DNA from: Nocardioides pocheonensis
Lineage (GTDB): Bacteria > Actinomycetota > Actinomycetes > Propionibacteriales > Nocardioidaceae
Reading direction: 5' to 3'
Assembly (NCBI RefSeq): GCF_003725535.1
Contig: NZ_RJSF01000005.1
Coordinates: 62,001-126,000 of the forward strand
DNA: 64,000 bases
The stretch's first letter is position 1; the number at the start of each line of letters is the position of its first letter. The position numbers and the translations under genes are program-made. The notes under the pieces were generated by a model, which was not told the origin of the DNA, ran no database searches, and saw only the letters and a list, made by a program, of their open reading frames with translations. Positions 1 through 8,154 of this stretch are shown here, piece after piece.

Positions 1-487
1 GCTGCGGCAGCCCGAACGGCGGGTTCACGTACAGGGTGAGCAGCGGGATCATCGTCACCTGGATCGGCACGATCTGCATGGCGAAGACGGCCACGAACAG
101 GACGCTGCGACCGGGGAACTTCATCCACGCGAACGCGTACGCCGCCATCGTCGCCAGCGAGATCGGGATGATCACCGAGGGGATCGTGATCGCAATGGAG
201 TTCACGAAGTACGTCGCCAGGTCGGTGTCGCTCCCGTGCAGCACGGCGCGGTAGTTGTCGAGCGTCACGTGCGGGTTGGTGAAGAAGTTCCACCAGCCGT
301 TGCCCTGGACGTCGGCCTGGGGACGGAAGGACGAGATCAGCAGGCCTGCCGTCGGGATCGTCCACAGCACCGCGATCACGACCGCAGCGAACGATGCCCA
401 GCGGTTGGTCAGTGCCGTGTGCGCCTTCGTCCCTGCCGGAACGCGGGCAGCCGGCGGAACCGTCAGCTCGGGCGTGGTGGTCGTCAT
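1..487 (-). CDS. Sugar ABC transporter permease, MalG type (partial, 3' end outside window)
   Basis: The first 162 residues of an inner-membrane permease; the gene runs off the left edge. The N-terminus (MTTTTPELTVPPAARV) is followed by a hydrophobic segment (ASFAAVVIAVLWTIPTAGLL), a periplasmic stretch ending VTLDNYRAVL, and further membrane segments around SIAITIPSVIIPI and VAVFAMQIVPI. NSIAITIPSV and AAYAFAWMKFPG are typical of MalG/AglG-type permeases (binding-protein-dependent transport family 1). The ATG overlaps the stop of the upstream permease gene by 3 bases of an ATGA, so the two are translationally coupled. Together with the binding protein and the divergent ATPase it forms an alpha-glucoside-like importer. 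The EAA loop that contacts the ATPase lies outside the window. Confidence 0.93.
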   Translation of the reverse strand, partial: MTTTTPELTVPPAARVPAGTKAHTALTNRWASFAAVVIAVLWTIPTAGLLISSFRPQADVQGNGWWNFFTNPHVTLDNYRAVLHGSDTDLATYFVNSIAITIPSVIIPISLATMAAYAFAWMKFPGRSVLFVAVFAMQIVPIQVTMIPLLTLYVNPPFGLPQ

Positions 488-1446
488 CGTGCCTCCAGCT
501 TGCGCATCTGACGGATGTTGTAGACCACGATCGGTGTCACCAGCAGGAACAGCAGCACTGCCAGCGCCGCACCGAGCCCCGTGTTGAACGAGCGGAAGCT
601 CTGCACGTAGAACTCGTAGGCCAGCACGCTGGTGCCGAAGTTGCCGCCGGTGGCCGTTCGGACGATGTCGAAGACCTTGAGCGTCGTGATGCTGATGGTG
701 GTGAGGACGACGATCAGCGAGGGTCGGATCATCGGCACCGTGATGAACCGGAACATCCGCATTCCGGAGACGCCGTCGAGCCGGGCGGCCTCGACGATGT
801 CGTCCGGGATCGACTTGATCGACGCGGACAGCACCGTCATCGCGAAGCCGGCCTGCACCCAGATCATGATCACGATCAGGAAGAAGGTGTTCCACGGTTC
901 AGTGAGCAGGAACCGGTAGGTGTCGAAGCCGAGCCACTTCAGGATCTGGTTGGCCAGGCCGATCTGGTCGTTCTCGGTGGCCTTGTAGTCGTAGACGAAC
1001 TTCCAGATCAGCGAGGCGCCCACCAGCGAGAGCGACATCGGCAGGAAGATCAGCGCCTTGGCGAACTTCTCGAACTTCGCGCGGTCGACCAGGACGGCGT
1101 AGACCAGGCCGATGACGGTCGCCGCGATCGGCGTGACGATCACCCAGAAGGCGGTGTTGCGCAGCACGACCAGCTGGTCGTGGTCGGTGAAGATGTGGTG
1201 GTAGTTGTCGGTGCCCACGAAGGCGGTCGACCCAGCGTTCCGGAACGACTCGTAGACCGTGCGCAGCATCGGGTAGAGCAGTCCGAAGCCGATCATCAGC
1301 ACGGCCGGCAGGACGAAGGCAGTCGTCTGCAGCACCTCGCCACGCCGGGATTTCACGCGATCGGCCAGGAACAGCATCAGGCCGACCACCGCGACGAACA
1401 ACGCGACCGCGATGCCCATCTGGACGAGCTTCTCACCTGTCGACAT
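484..1446 (-). CDS. Sugar ABC transporter permease, MalF/AglF type
   Basis: 320-aa membrane protein and first permease of the sugar importer. Hydrophobic segments occur near residues 10-28, 43-62, about 105-125, 140-160, 190-212 and near the C-terminus. The cytoplasmic loop AARLDGVSGMRMFRFITVPMIRPS (broken here only by length; its core is EAARLDGVSGMRMFRFI) is the EAA motif that docks on the ATPase. The start has a strong ribosome-binding site (GAGGAGGG, complement of about 1451-1458). It lies between the binding-protein gene upstream and the MalG-type gene downstream, with an ATGA overlap. The substrate is inferred, probably an alpha-glucoside or a related oligosaccharide. Confidence 0.93.
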   Translation of the reverse strand: MSTGEKLVQMGIAVALFVAVVGLMLFLADRVKSRRGEVLQTTAFVLPAVLMIGFGLLYPMLRTVYESFRNAGSTAFVGTDNYHHIFTDHDQLVVLRNTAFWVIVTPIAATVIGLVYAVLVDRAKFEKFAKALIFLPMSLSLVGASLIWKFVYDYKATENDQIGLANQILKWLGFDTYRFLLTEPWNTFFLIVIMIWVQAGFAMTVLSASIKSIPDDIVEAARLDGVSGMRMFRFITVPMIRPSLIVVLTTISITTLKVFDIVRTATGGNFGTSVLAYEFYVQSFRSFNTGLGAALAVLLFLLVTPIVVYNIRQMRKLEAR

Positions 1447-1521
1447 CCGTCGATCCCTCCTCGAGAGTTCGAGCCGGTCCGCGGGAGTGCTCAGGGCACC
1501 CCCACGAACCGGCTCAGGCCA

Positions 1522-2904
1522 TCAGCTCTTCGGCCAGGATGCCTCGATCTTGTCGAGAGCGTCCTTGGTGCTCTCGCCCGTGGCGATCCAGGCGGTCATC
1601 TCCTTCCAGAAGGAGCCCGACCCGACCTCACCCGGCATCTGGTCCGAACCGTCGAAGCGGAAGACCGCGTTCGGGTCCTGCAGCGTCTCGGCCGACAGCT
1701 TGTCGATCGGGCTGACCAGGTTGTTCGGGTCGAGACCCTTGTTCGCGCTGACCCAGCCGCCGCCCGGCGTGTCCTTGGCCTTCTCGTTGGCCCAGGTGTC
1801 GCTGGAGAGGTAGGTCTGGAACGCCTGGACCTCGGGACGCTTGTTGAACGCCGTCACGAACTCGCCACCACCGAGGACGGGCTTGCCGTTGTCCTGGTTG
1901 GTGACGGGCAGGTAGAAGGCGAACGCGTCACCGTTCTCGGAGACGTCCGTGCCCTTCGGCCAGTTGGCGGCGTAGAAGCTCGCCTGGCGGTGCATCGCGC
2001 ACTGACCCTTGAGGATCGGCAGGCCGCCGTCCTGGAAGGTCGTCGTCGCGATCGACTTCACGTCGCCGTAGCCACCGTTGACGTACTTCGGGTTCTTCAG
2101 GATCGCGCCGTCGCGGTCGAGGGCCTCAGCGACCTTCGGGTCGTTGAACGGCACGTCGTGGGCGACCCACTGGTTGTAGAAGTCCGCGCCGGCGTCGCGC
2201 AGGATCGTGTCCTCGAGCCAGTCGGTCAGCGGCCACCCGGTCGCGTCGCCCGAGCTGATGCCCGCGCACCACGGCTTGATGCCGGTGGCGGCGATCTTGT
2301 CGGTCAGCTGCATCATCTCGTCCCACGTCTGCGGGACCGTCCAGCCGTTCTTCGCGAACATCTTCGGGGAGTACCAGACGAACGACTTCACGTTCGCGCC
2401 CAGCGGAGCGGCGTAGAACTTCCCGTCGACGGTGCCGTAGGCCTTCCAGTCCTTGCCGAACCACTTGTCGACGTTGTCGGAGACGTCCTTGGGAGCCTCG
2501 GCGACCTTGCCGGTCTGCTTGACCAGCGTGGCCAGCAGGCCCGGCTGCGGCACGTAGGCGATGTCAGGCGCGTTGCCGCTCTTGACCCGCACGACCAGCT
2601 GGGCCTCGAACTCCTTGGAGCCTTCGTACTGCACGGTCGCGCCGGTGCAGGTGGTGAAGACCTTGTAGGAGTCCTTCTGCGACTGGTCCTCCGGGGCCAC
2701 GATCGAGGTGTAGACGTGGACCTTCTTGCCGGTGAGGTTGCCGTACTTGGTCAGCTGTGCGCACTCGGGCTTGCCCTCACCGGGAGACTTCCCGCCTGCC
2801 GAGCTGCTGCCGTTTCCTCCCCCGCCACAGGCGGCGAGGACGAAGCCGGCCGTGGCCACGAGGGCCAGCGCGCTCAAGCTTCGCCGGGTGTTGATTCGTC
2901 GCAT
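1522..2904 (-). CDS. Sugar ABC transporter substrate-binding lipoprotein, AglE-like
   Basis: 460-aa extracytoplasmic solute-binding protein. The signal peptide (MRRINTRRSLSALALVATAG) ends in a lipobox, LAAC, with Cys26 as the predicted lipidated residue, followed by a Gly/Ser linker. The mature part has the two-lobe family-1 layout. AYVPQPGLLATLV and AAPLGANVKSFVWYSPKMF recall AglE-type alpha-glucoside binding proteins. The ATG is preceded by GGGAG (complement of 2913-2917). It is the first gene of the minus-strand transporter unit and lies divergent from the ATPase gene. The family assignment is firm; the exact ligand is inferred. Confidence 0.92.
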   Translation of the reverse strand: MRRINTRRSLSALALVATAGFVLAACGGGGNGSSSAGGKSPGEGKPECAQLTKYGNLTGKKVHVYTSIVAPEDQSQKDSYKVFTTCTGATVQYEGSKEFEAQLVVRVKSGNAPDIAYVPQPGLLATLVKQTGKVAEAPKDVSDNVDKWFGKDWKAYGTVDGKFYAAPLGANVKSFVWYSPKMFAKNGWTVPQTWDEMMQLTDKIAATGIKPWCAGISSGDATGWPLTDWLEDTILRDAGADFYNQWVAHDVPFNDPKVAEALDRDGAILKNPKYVNGGYGDVKSIATTTFQDGGLPILKGQCAMHRQASFYAANWPKGTDVSENGDAFAFYLPVTNQDNGKPVLGGGEFVTAFNKRPEVQAFQTYLSSDTWANEKAKDTPGGGWVSANKGLDPNNLVSPIDKLSAETLQDPNAVFRFDGSDQMPGEVGSGSFWKEMTAWIATGESTKDALDKIEASWPKS

Positions 2905-2930
2905 CCGTCTTGCTCCCTTGTTCGTCCTGC

Positions 2931-2960
2931 TTCATTGCTGGAGTCTTCATTGCTGGAGTG
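2931..2960. repeat. Tandem 15-bp direct repeat upstream of the sugar-binding-protein gene
   Basis: TTCATTGCTGGAGT(C/G) occurs twice back to back (2931-2945 and 2946-2960), differing only in the last base. The pair lies 27 bp upstream of the binding-protein start codon inside the divergent control region. It may be a regulator site or a small duplication; function is unknown. Confidence 0.6.
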
Positions 2961-3003
2961 CCGGCTCGACCGCGCACGGGTGCATCGGGTCGCGGATGCC
3001 GAT

Positions 3004-3016
3004 GCTTGATACAAGC
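3004..3016. promoter_or_regulatory. Candidate operator palindrome in the divergent sugar-transporter control region
   Basis: GCTTG-ATA-CAAGC is a perfect 5-bp inverted repeat with a 3-bp centre, midway between the divergent binding-protein and ATPase genes. Its size and position suit a sugar-responsive repressor, but none is encoded next to it and the arms are short. Confidence 0.35.
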
Positions 3017-3191
3017 GCGGCGCGGAGGGAGATGTCCACGAAACAAAGGGGAAACAAGGTCACGAACGGATAACTCTGGGATCTTGGTCACCTTTGTCGT
3101 ACTGTCAGCGCGTCCGGCGTTACCTGCGTCGCGACGTCCATCCCTTTACAACGGATCGTCCGGCACGTTCCTGCCGGTGAAGGAGATCAAC

Positions 3192-4280
3192 ATGACCACG
3201 GTCAAGTTCGACCAGGCCACGCGCCTGTTCCCAGGGTCCGAGCGACCCGCCGTCGACAAGCTGGACCTGGAGATCGCCGACGGCGAGTTCCTCGTCCTGG
3301 TCGGCCCCTCCGGATGCGGCAAGTCCACCTCGTTGCGGATGCTCGCCGGGCTCGAGGACGTCGATGAAGGCTCGATCTTCATCGGCGACCGCAACGTCAC
3401 CGACGTGCCGCCCAAGGACCGCGACGTCGCGATGGTGTTCCAGAACTACGCGCTGTACCCGCACATGTCGGTCGCCGACAACATGGGGTTCGCGCTGAAG
3501 ATCGCCGGAGTGCACAAGGACGAGATCCGCACCCGCGTCCAGGACGCCGCGAAGATCCTCGACCTCGAGGAGTACCTCGACCGCAAGCCCAAGGCGCTCT
3601 CCGGTGGTCAGCGCCAGCGCGTCGCGATGGGTCGCGCGATCGTGCGGTCCCCCCAGGTGTTCCTGATGGACGAGCCGCTGTCGAACCTCGACGCGAAGCT
3701 GCGCGTGCAGACGCGCAGCCAGATCGCGGCGCTGCAACGCCGGCTCGGCGTCACCACCGTGTACGTCACGCACGACCAGGTCGAGGCCATGACGATGGGC
3801 GACCGCGTCGCGGTGCTCAAGGACGGCATCCTGCAGCAGGTCGACACGCCCTCCTACATCTACGACAACCCGGCCAACGTCTTCGTCGCCGGTTTCATCG
3901 GCTCCCCGGCGATGAACCTGCTCGAGGTCGGCGTCCAGGGCGACACCATGGAGTTCGGCAGCGCACACGTCCCGCTGCGGCGCGAGGCCGCCGGCGCGGC
4001 GCACCAGAGCGGAGACGCCGTGACCATCGGGGTCCGGCCCGAGGACATGGAGCTGGTCGGCGACGGCCAGGGGCTGCGCACGGAGATCAACCTCGTCGAG
4101 TCCCTCGGCGCCGACGCCTACATCTACGGCGTGGCGAAGCTCGGCGGCGCCGAGCACCACGTGATCGCGCGCGTCGACGGACGCACGCCGCCGCAGAAGG
4201 GCGACCTCGTCGACTTCGCCCCCAAGCCGCAGCACGTCCACGTGTTCTCGACCGCCACCGGCGAGCGCCTGCCGAGCTGA
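3192..4280 (+). CDS. ugpC: Sugar ABC transporter ATP-binding protein, UgpC/MalK/MsmK type
   Basis: 362-aa ATPase that energises carbohydrate importers. It shows Walker A GPSGCGKST, Q-loop VFQNYALYPHM, signature LSGGQRQRVAMGRAI, Walker B VFLMDEPLSNLD and switch histidine THDQ, followed by the C-terminal TOBE/MalK regulatory domain (VRPEDM region). The start ATG at 3192 is chosen because GGAG precedes it by 7 nt and the protein then begins MTTVKFDQATRLFPG like its family; the frame is open further upstream but unsupported. Genes of this type often serve several sugar importers. It is divergent from the binding protein and permeases and is followed by a strong hairpin. Confidence 0.95.
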   Translation: MTTVKFDQATRLFPGSERPAVDKLDLEIADGEFLVLVGPSGCGKSTSLRMLAGLEDVDEGSIFIGDRNVTDVPPKDRDVAMVFQNYALYPHMSVADNMGFALKIAGVHKDEIRTRVQDAAKILDLEEYLDRKPKALSGGQRQRVAMGRAIVRSPQVFLMDEPLSNLDAKLRVQTRSQIAALQRRLGVTTVYVTHDQVEAMTMGDRVAVLKDGILQQVDTPSYIYDNPANVFVAGFIGSPAMNLLEVGVQGDTMEFGSAHVPLRREAAGAAHQSGDAVTIGVRPEDMELVGDGQGLRTEINLVESLGADAYIYGVAKLGGAEHHVIARVDGRTPPQKGDLVDFAPKPQHVHVFSTATGERLPS

Positions 4281-4304
4281 ACCAGGCGCGTACCTGGCCG
4301 TCAC

Positions 4305-4338
4305 ACCGGCCGGTCGACCAGTCGTTCGACCGGCCGGT
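4305..4338 (+). terminator. Perfect 13-bp hairpin downstream of the sugar ATPase gene
   Basis: ACCGGCCGGTCGA (4305-4317) and TCGACCGGCCGGT (4326-4338) are perfect inverted repeats around an 8-nt loop, 25 bp after the ATPase stop. No T-tract follows, as is common for actinobacterial terminators. The remainder of the 292-bp gap (4339-4572) carries the upstream region of the XRE gene. Confidence 0.7.
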
Positions 4339-4450
4339 CCGACGCACGGGGGCGGCGGGCATCCCCACGAGGGCTGAGCCGCTCGTCCACCGCCACCCGT
4401 GCGACTCACGACGCTCGTGCCCGTGGCACCGGCCCCGGAGGCGACGCCCC

Positions 4451-4531
4451 ACTTGTCCGGTTTGCCTAAGTCAACGATCCGCGGCGAACTTTGTCAAGTG
4501 CGCGGCGCTCTCTGGCAAGTCCGGTGTGCAG
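4451..4531 (+). promoter_or_regulatory. Repeated motif in the XRE regulator upstream region
   Basis: TTGTCCGGTTTGC (about 4453-4465) and AAGTCCGGTGTGC (about 4517-4529) are near-identical direct repeats, 64 bp apart, about 40 and 105 bp upstream of the XRE start. They could be autoregulatory sites. This is a weak call based only on similarity and position. Confidence 0.25.
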
Positions 4532-4572
4532 AAACTGGACAAAAGCGGAGGTTCGTGCGGCAGAATGGCGCG

Positions 4573-5952
4573 ATGGACACCACCCTCGCCGAGCTCAGCA
4601 AGTCCATCGACCCCGCCGTGCTCGGCCGCCGGCTGCGCAACGCGCGCGTCGCGGCGGGTCTCACGCAGACCGAGGCCGCCGGGGGCCACGCCTCGACGGC
4701 GTACATCTCGAGGATCGAGGCTGGTCAGCGCCGGCCGGACCTGAAGCTGCTCGGCCACCTGGCCGAACGGCTCGGCACCACCGTCGAGGAGCTGCTCGTC
4801 GGGATCACGCGCGACCAGCGCGCGGAGCTCCAGCTGGAGCTGGACTACGCGGAGCTGGACCTCGCCGCCGGCAACGCCGCCGAGGCACTCGCCCGTGCTG
4901 AATCGATCCTGGGTCGGCTGCCCGACTCGGGCATCCGCGAGCTCGAGCGGCCCGCTCGCTTCGTGCGAGCGTTCGCCCTCGAGGGCAAGGGCGACCTGGA
5001 CGGCGCGATCATCGCCCTCGAGGAGCTCACCGCGACCGAGCCCTACGACCTCGACTGGATCCGCGGCCTGATCGGGTTGAGCCGCTGCTACCGCGAGGCG
5101 GGCGACCTGAGCATGGCCGTCGACGTCGGCGAGCGCGCCGCGGAGGTCATCGAGCGCCAGGGTCTGTCCAGCCTGAACGAGGCGATGCAGCTCACCCTCA
5201 CGGTCGCGGCGGCGTACTTCGAGCGTGGCGACACCAGCCACGCCGTGCGGCTCTGCAAGCAGACGATCGCTCAGGCCGAGAAGCTCGGCTCGGCGACGGC
5301 TCGCGGTTCGGCGTACTGGAACGCGAGCGTGATGGCCTCACGACAGGGCTCGGTGCACGAGGCGCTCGCGCTGGCGCGCAAGGCGATCGCCCTGTTCGAG
5401 CAGGACAGCGACACCCGCAACCTGGCCCGGCTGCGGACCGAGCTCGGCCACATGCAGATGCGGCTGGACCCGCCGGAGGCGGCCGAGGCCAAGACGATCC
5501 TCGAGCGTGCGGCCCGTGAGCTGGAGTGGTCGAACGCGAGCGCCGTGGACAAGGTCGCGAACCAGCTGGGCCTGGCGCGTGCGCACCTGCTGCTCGGCGA
5601 CGCGGACGCGGCCGCCGAGCAGTCCGCGCAGACCTACGAGCTCGCCCGCGACCAGGCGCCGCTGACCGCTGCGGACGCCCTGGTGCTGCGCGGTCAGATC
5701 GCCGCGGCTCAGGGACGCACCAGCGACGCCGCCGCGTCGTACCACGAGGCGATCCTGCTGCTCAGCGGTGTGGGCGCCGACCGCCGCGCTGCGGAGCTGT
5801 GGTTCGAGCTCGGCGGCCTGCTCCAGGACGTCGGCGAGGCGACCGCCGCCCTCGACGCGTACCGGCGCGCGGCCGCGTCCACGGGCCTCACCTCGCGCCT
5901 GTCGCTGCAGGAGACGTTGGCCAGGGCCGAGCACGGCAGCGAACGCCCGTAG
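4573..5952 (+). CDS. XRE-family helix-turn-helix regulator with TPR repeats
   Basis: 459-aa protein. Residues about 16-72 form an XRE HTH (LGRRLRNARVAAGLTQTEA, then AYISRIEAGQRRPDLKLLGHLAERLG). The rest is helical with TPR-like units (AEALARAESILGRLP, AVDVGERAAEVIERQG, AASYHEAILLLSG). This architecture is common in actinobacterial regulators in which the TPR part senses a ligand or peptide. ATG 4573 begins MDTTLAELSKSIDP; an in-frame upstream extension to 4399 has no ribosome-binding site and unlikely composition. It is not clearly linked to the neighbouring sugar or gluconate genes; the regulon is unknown. Confidence 0.88.
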   Translation: MDTTLAELSKSIDPAVLGRRLRNARVAAGLTQTEAAGGHASTAYISRIEAGQRRPDLKLLGHLAERLGTTVEELLVGITRDQRAELQLELDYAELDLAAGNAAEALARAESILGRLPDSGIRELERPARFVRAFALEGKGDLDGAIIALEELTATEPYDLDWIRGLIGLSRCYREAGDLSMAVDVGERAAEVIERQGLSSLNEAMQLTLTVAAAYFERGDTSHAVRLCKQTIAQAEKLGSATARGSAYWNASVMASRQGSVHEALALARKAIALFEQDSDTRNLARLRTELGHMQMRLDPPEAAEAKTILERAARELEWSNASAVDKVANQLGLARAHLLLGDADAAAEQSAQTYELARDQAPLTAADALVLRGQIAAAQGRTSDAAASYHEAILLLSGVGADRRAAELWFELGGLLQDVGEATAALDAYRRAAASTGLTSRLSLQETLARAEHGSERP

Positions 5953-5964
5953 GCCGATCGCGCG

Positions 5965-7500
5965 TCAGACGATCACGCTCAGCAGCAGGACGCAGAGCAG
6001 CCCCATCACCGAGATCACGGTCTCCATCACCGACCACGACTTCAGGGTCTGACCGACGGTGAGACCGAAGTACTCCTTCACGAGCCAGAAGCCGGCGTCG
6101 TTGACGTGGCTGAAGAACAGCGAGCCCGAGCCGATCGCCAGCACCAGCAACGAGAGGTGGCTCGTGCTGAGGTCGGCGCCGAGGCCGCCGACGATGCCCG
6201 CCGTGGTCACGGTGGCCACCGTCGCCGACCCGGTCGCGAGGCGGACGCCCACGGCCACGAGCCAGCCCAGCAGCAGCGGCGAGAGGCTCGAGTGCTTGGC
6301 CGCGTCGGCGATCACGTTCGCGACTCCGGAGTCCGACAGGACGGTCTTGAACCCGCCGCCCGCCGCGACGATCAGCATGATCGAGGCGACCCCGGGCAGA
6401 CCCGAGCCCAGCGACTCCTGCACCCGCTCCCGGGACATGCCCGAGGTGGCACCGAGCGCGACCATCGCCACGAGCACGCCGATGAGCAGGGCCATCGACG
6501 GGTCACCGATGAAGTCGAGGGTGTCGCGGACCTTGCCGCCCTCGTGGGCCGTGAGGTCGGCGACCGCCTTGAGCAGCATCAGGAAGACGGGCAGCACCAT
6601 CGTGAGCACCGCGGCCGCGAACGGTGGGCGACGGAGCGGCCGCGCGGCCGGCGTACCGGCGGCGCTGCTCTCCTCGGCCGTCTCGCCGACCCCACCACTG
6701 GCGCGTGCCGGGTCACCGACACCGCGCGTGGTCCCGGGCCCGCCGGCACCCGCCGGAGCGGAGCCGACCGAGGCCGGCGACCGGTCCCCGAGGCCGGTGA
6801 GGGCCGCAGCCCGCTCCTCGGTCGCGTAGATGGGTACCAGCTTGTCGAGGAACTGCGCGAGCAGCGGACCCGCGACGATCAGGGTGGGGACGGCGACGAT
6901 CAGCCCGAAGATCAGGGTCCGGCCGAGGTCGGCGTGCAGCAGGTCGATCGCGGTCACCGGCCCGGGGTGAGGCGGCACCAGGCCGTGCAGCACCGACAGT
7001 CCGGCCAGGGCAGGGATGCCGATCCGCATCAACGAGATCCGCGTGCGCAGGCCGACCAGGATGATGATCGGGACCAGGATGACCACGCCGATCTCGAAGA
7101 ACATCGGCAGCCCGATGATCCCCGCGATGAGGGCCATCGCCCAGGGCAGCCGCGTCGGGCCGACCCGTTCGACGATCCGGTCGACGATCTCGTTCGCGCC
7201 CCCGGAGTCGGCGAGCAGCTTGCCGAGCATCGCGCCGAGCGCGATGAGCAGGCCCACGGTGCCGAACGTCGTGCCGAGCCCGTCGACGAACGCGTGCAGC
7301 ACGTCCAGCGGCGCCACGGCGGCCACCGCGCCGAGGACGCCGGTGCCGAGCATCAGGGCGATGAACGGGTGGAACTTCGCCCACACGATGAGGACGACCA
7401 CCGCGGCGATGGCCAGGACTGCGGCCAGGAGGAGCTGGGTGTTGCCGGCGTCGCTGAGCGGCTGGTCGGCCGCGAGCACGGGCAGCGCTGAGTGGGTCAT
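5965..7500 (-). CDS. gntP: Gluconate:H+ symporter, GntP family
   Basis: 511-aa polytopic membrane protein. Family landmarks are AKFHPFIALMLGTGVLGAVAA, GLLIALGAMLGKLLADSGGANEIVDRI, GIIGLPMFFEIGVVILVPII, LVPPHPGPVTAIDLL and, near the end, HVNDAGFWLVKEYFGL. These are characteristic of GntT/GntP transporters that import D-gluconate. A cytoplasmic Ala/Gly/Pro-rich loop (about residues 235-285, including GSAPAGAGGPGTT) is longer than in enteric homologues. It diverges from gntK across a 110-bp control region, so uptake and phosphorylation genes are paired. Confidence 0.94.
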   Translation of the reverse strand: MTHSALPVLAADQPLSDAGNTQLLLAAVLAIAAVVVLIVWAKFHPFIALMLGTGVLGAVAAVAPLDVLHAFVDGLGTTFGTVGLLIALGAMLGKLLADSGGANEIVDRIVERVGPTRLPWAMALIAGIIGLPMFFEIGVVILVPIIILVGLRTRISLMRIGIPALAGLSVLHGLVPPHPGPVTAIDLLHADLGRTLIFGLIVAVPTLIVAGPLLAQFLDKLVPIYATEERAAALTGLGDRSPASVGSAPAGAGGPGTTRGVGDPARASGGVGETAEESSAAGTPAARPLRRPPFAAAVLTMVLPVFLMLLKAVADLTAHEGGKVRDTLDFIGDPSMALLIGVLVAMVALGATSGMSRERVQESLGSGLPGVASIMLIVAAGGGFKTVLSDSGVANVIADAAKHSSLSPLLLGWLVAVGVRLATGSATVATVTTAGIVGGLGADLSTSHLSLLVLAIGSGSLFFSHVNDAGFWLVKEYFGLTVGQTLKSWSVMETVISVMGLLCVLLLSVIV

Positions 7501-7555
7501 GACGCACCTCTCTTCGGAACTCGCCGGTTCAGGTGCCCGCTCGCGCGGGAATCAT

Positions 7556-7567
7556 GTGCTGCAGCAC
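7556..7567. promoter_or_regulatory. Candidate operator palindrome between gntP and gntK
   Basis: GTGCTGCAGCAC is a perfect 12-bp palindrome in the 110-bp divergent gap. A second small inverted repeat, CCCGC-TCGC-GCGGG, lies at about 7536-7549. Either could be the site of a gluconate-responsive repressor; no such regulator gene is adjacent. Confidence 0.35.
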
Positions 7568-7610
7568 GGCGGGTACCGCAGCCGGACGACGAGACCCCGA
7601 GGAGCGGCCG

Positions 7611-8117
7611 ATGGCACACACACCACTCGTGGTGATGGGGGTGTCCGGGTCCGGGAAGTCGACGGTCGGGGCCGCCGTGGCGCAGCGGCTCCGGGTGCCG
7701 TTCGCCGACGCCGACGACTTCCACCCCCCGGCCAACATCGCGAAGATGACGGCCGGGCACGCGCTCGACGACCACGACCGGCATCCGTGGCTGGAGGCGA
7801 TCGGGACGTGGCTCGCCGAGCATCCCGACGGCGGCGTGATGAGCTGCTCGGCACTGAAGCGCAAGTACCGCGACCAGCTGCGTCACCACGCCCACGAGAT
7901 CGCGTTCCTGCTCCTCGACGGCACTCCCGAGGTGATCCGCAAGCGTCAGGCGAGCCGCCCGGGCCACTTCATGCCGGCGTCGCTGCTCGCGTCGCAGTTC
8001 GCGACGCTCGAGCACCTCGCCCCCGACGAGAACGGCGTGACGATCGACGTCGACCAGAGCGTGGACGCGGTGGTCGAGGAGTACCTGCGCTGGGACCGCT
8101 CGGTTCGCGAGAGCTAG
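7611..8117 (+). CDS. gntK: Gluconokinase
   Basis: 168-aa P-loop kinase that phosphorylates D-gluconate to 6-phosphogluconate for the pentose phosphate pathway. Walker A is GVSGSGKST (residues about 9-17). DADDFHPPANIAKM, DRHPWLEAI and SCSALKRKYRDQLR are GntK signatures, and ASRPGHFMPASLLASQFATLE matches the C-terminal part of the family. The ATG at 7611 has GAGGAG about 6 nt upstream; the upstream in-frame codons are not supported. Length is normal for the family. It diverges from gntP. Confidence 0.95.
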   Translation: MAHTPLVVMGVSGSGKSTVGAAVAQRLRVPFADADDFHPPANIAKMTAGHALDDHDRHPWLEAIGTWLAEHPDGGVMSCSALKRKYRDQLRHHAHEIAFLLLDGTPEVIRKRQASRPGHFMPASLLASQFATLEHLAPDENGVTIDVDQSVDAVVEEYLRWDRSVRES

Positions 8118-8154
8118 ACCCAGCCGGTCGGACGGCCGCGCGGGGTCGGTCGGG

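Noticed and set aside
394-3009. Very long open frame (about 870 codons) on the plus strand opposite the sugar transporter genes
   Set aside because: It is a GC-rich antisense frame rich in Arg, Asp, His and Gln, without domains. The minus-strand genes explain the region.
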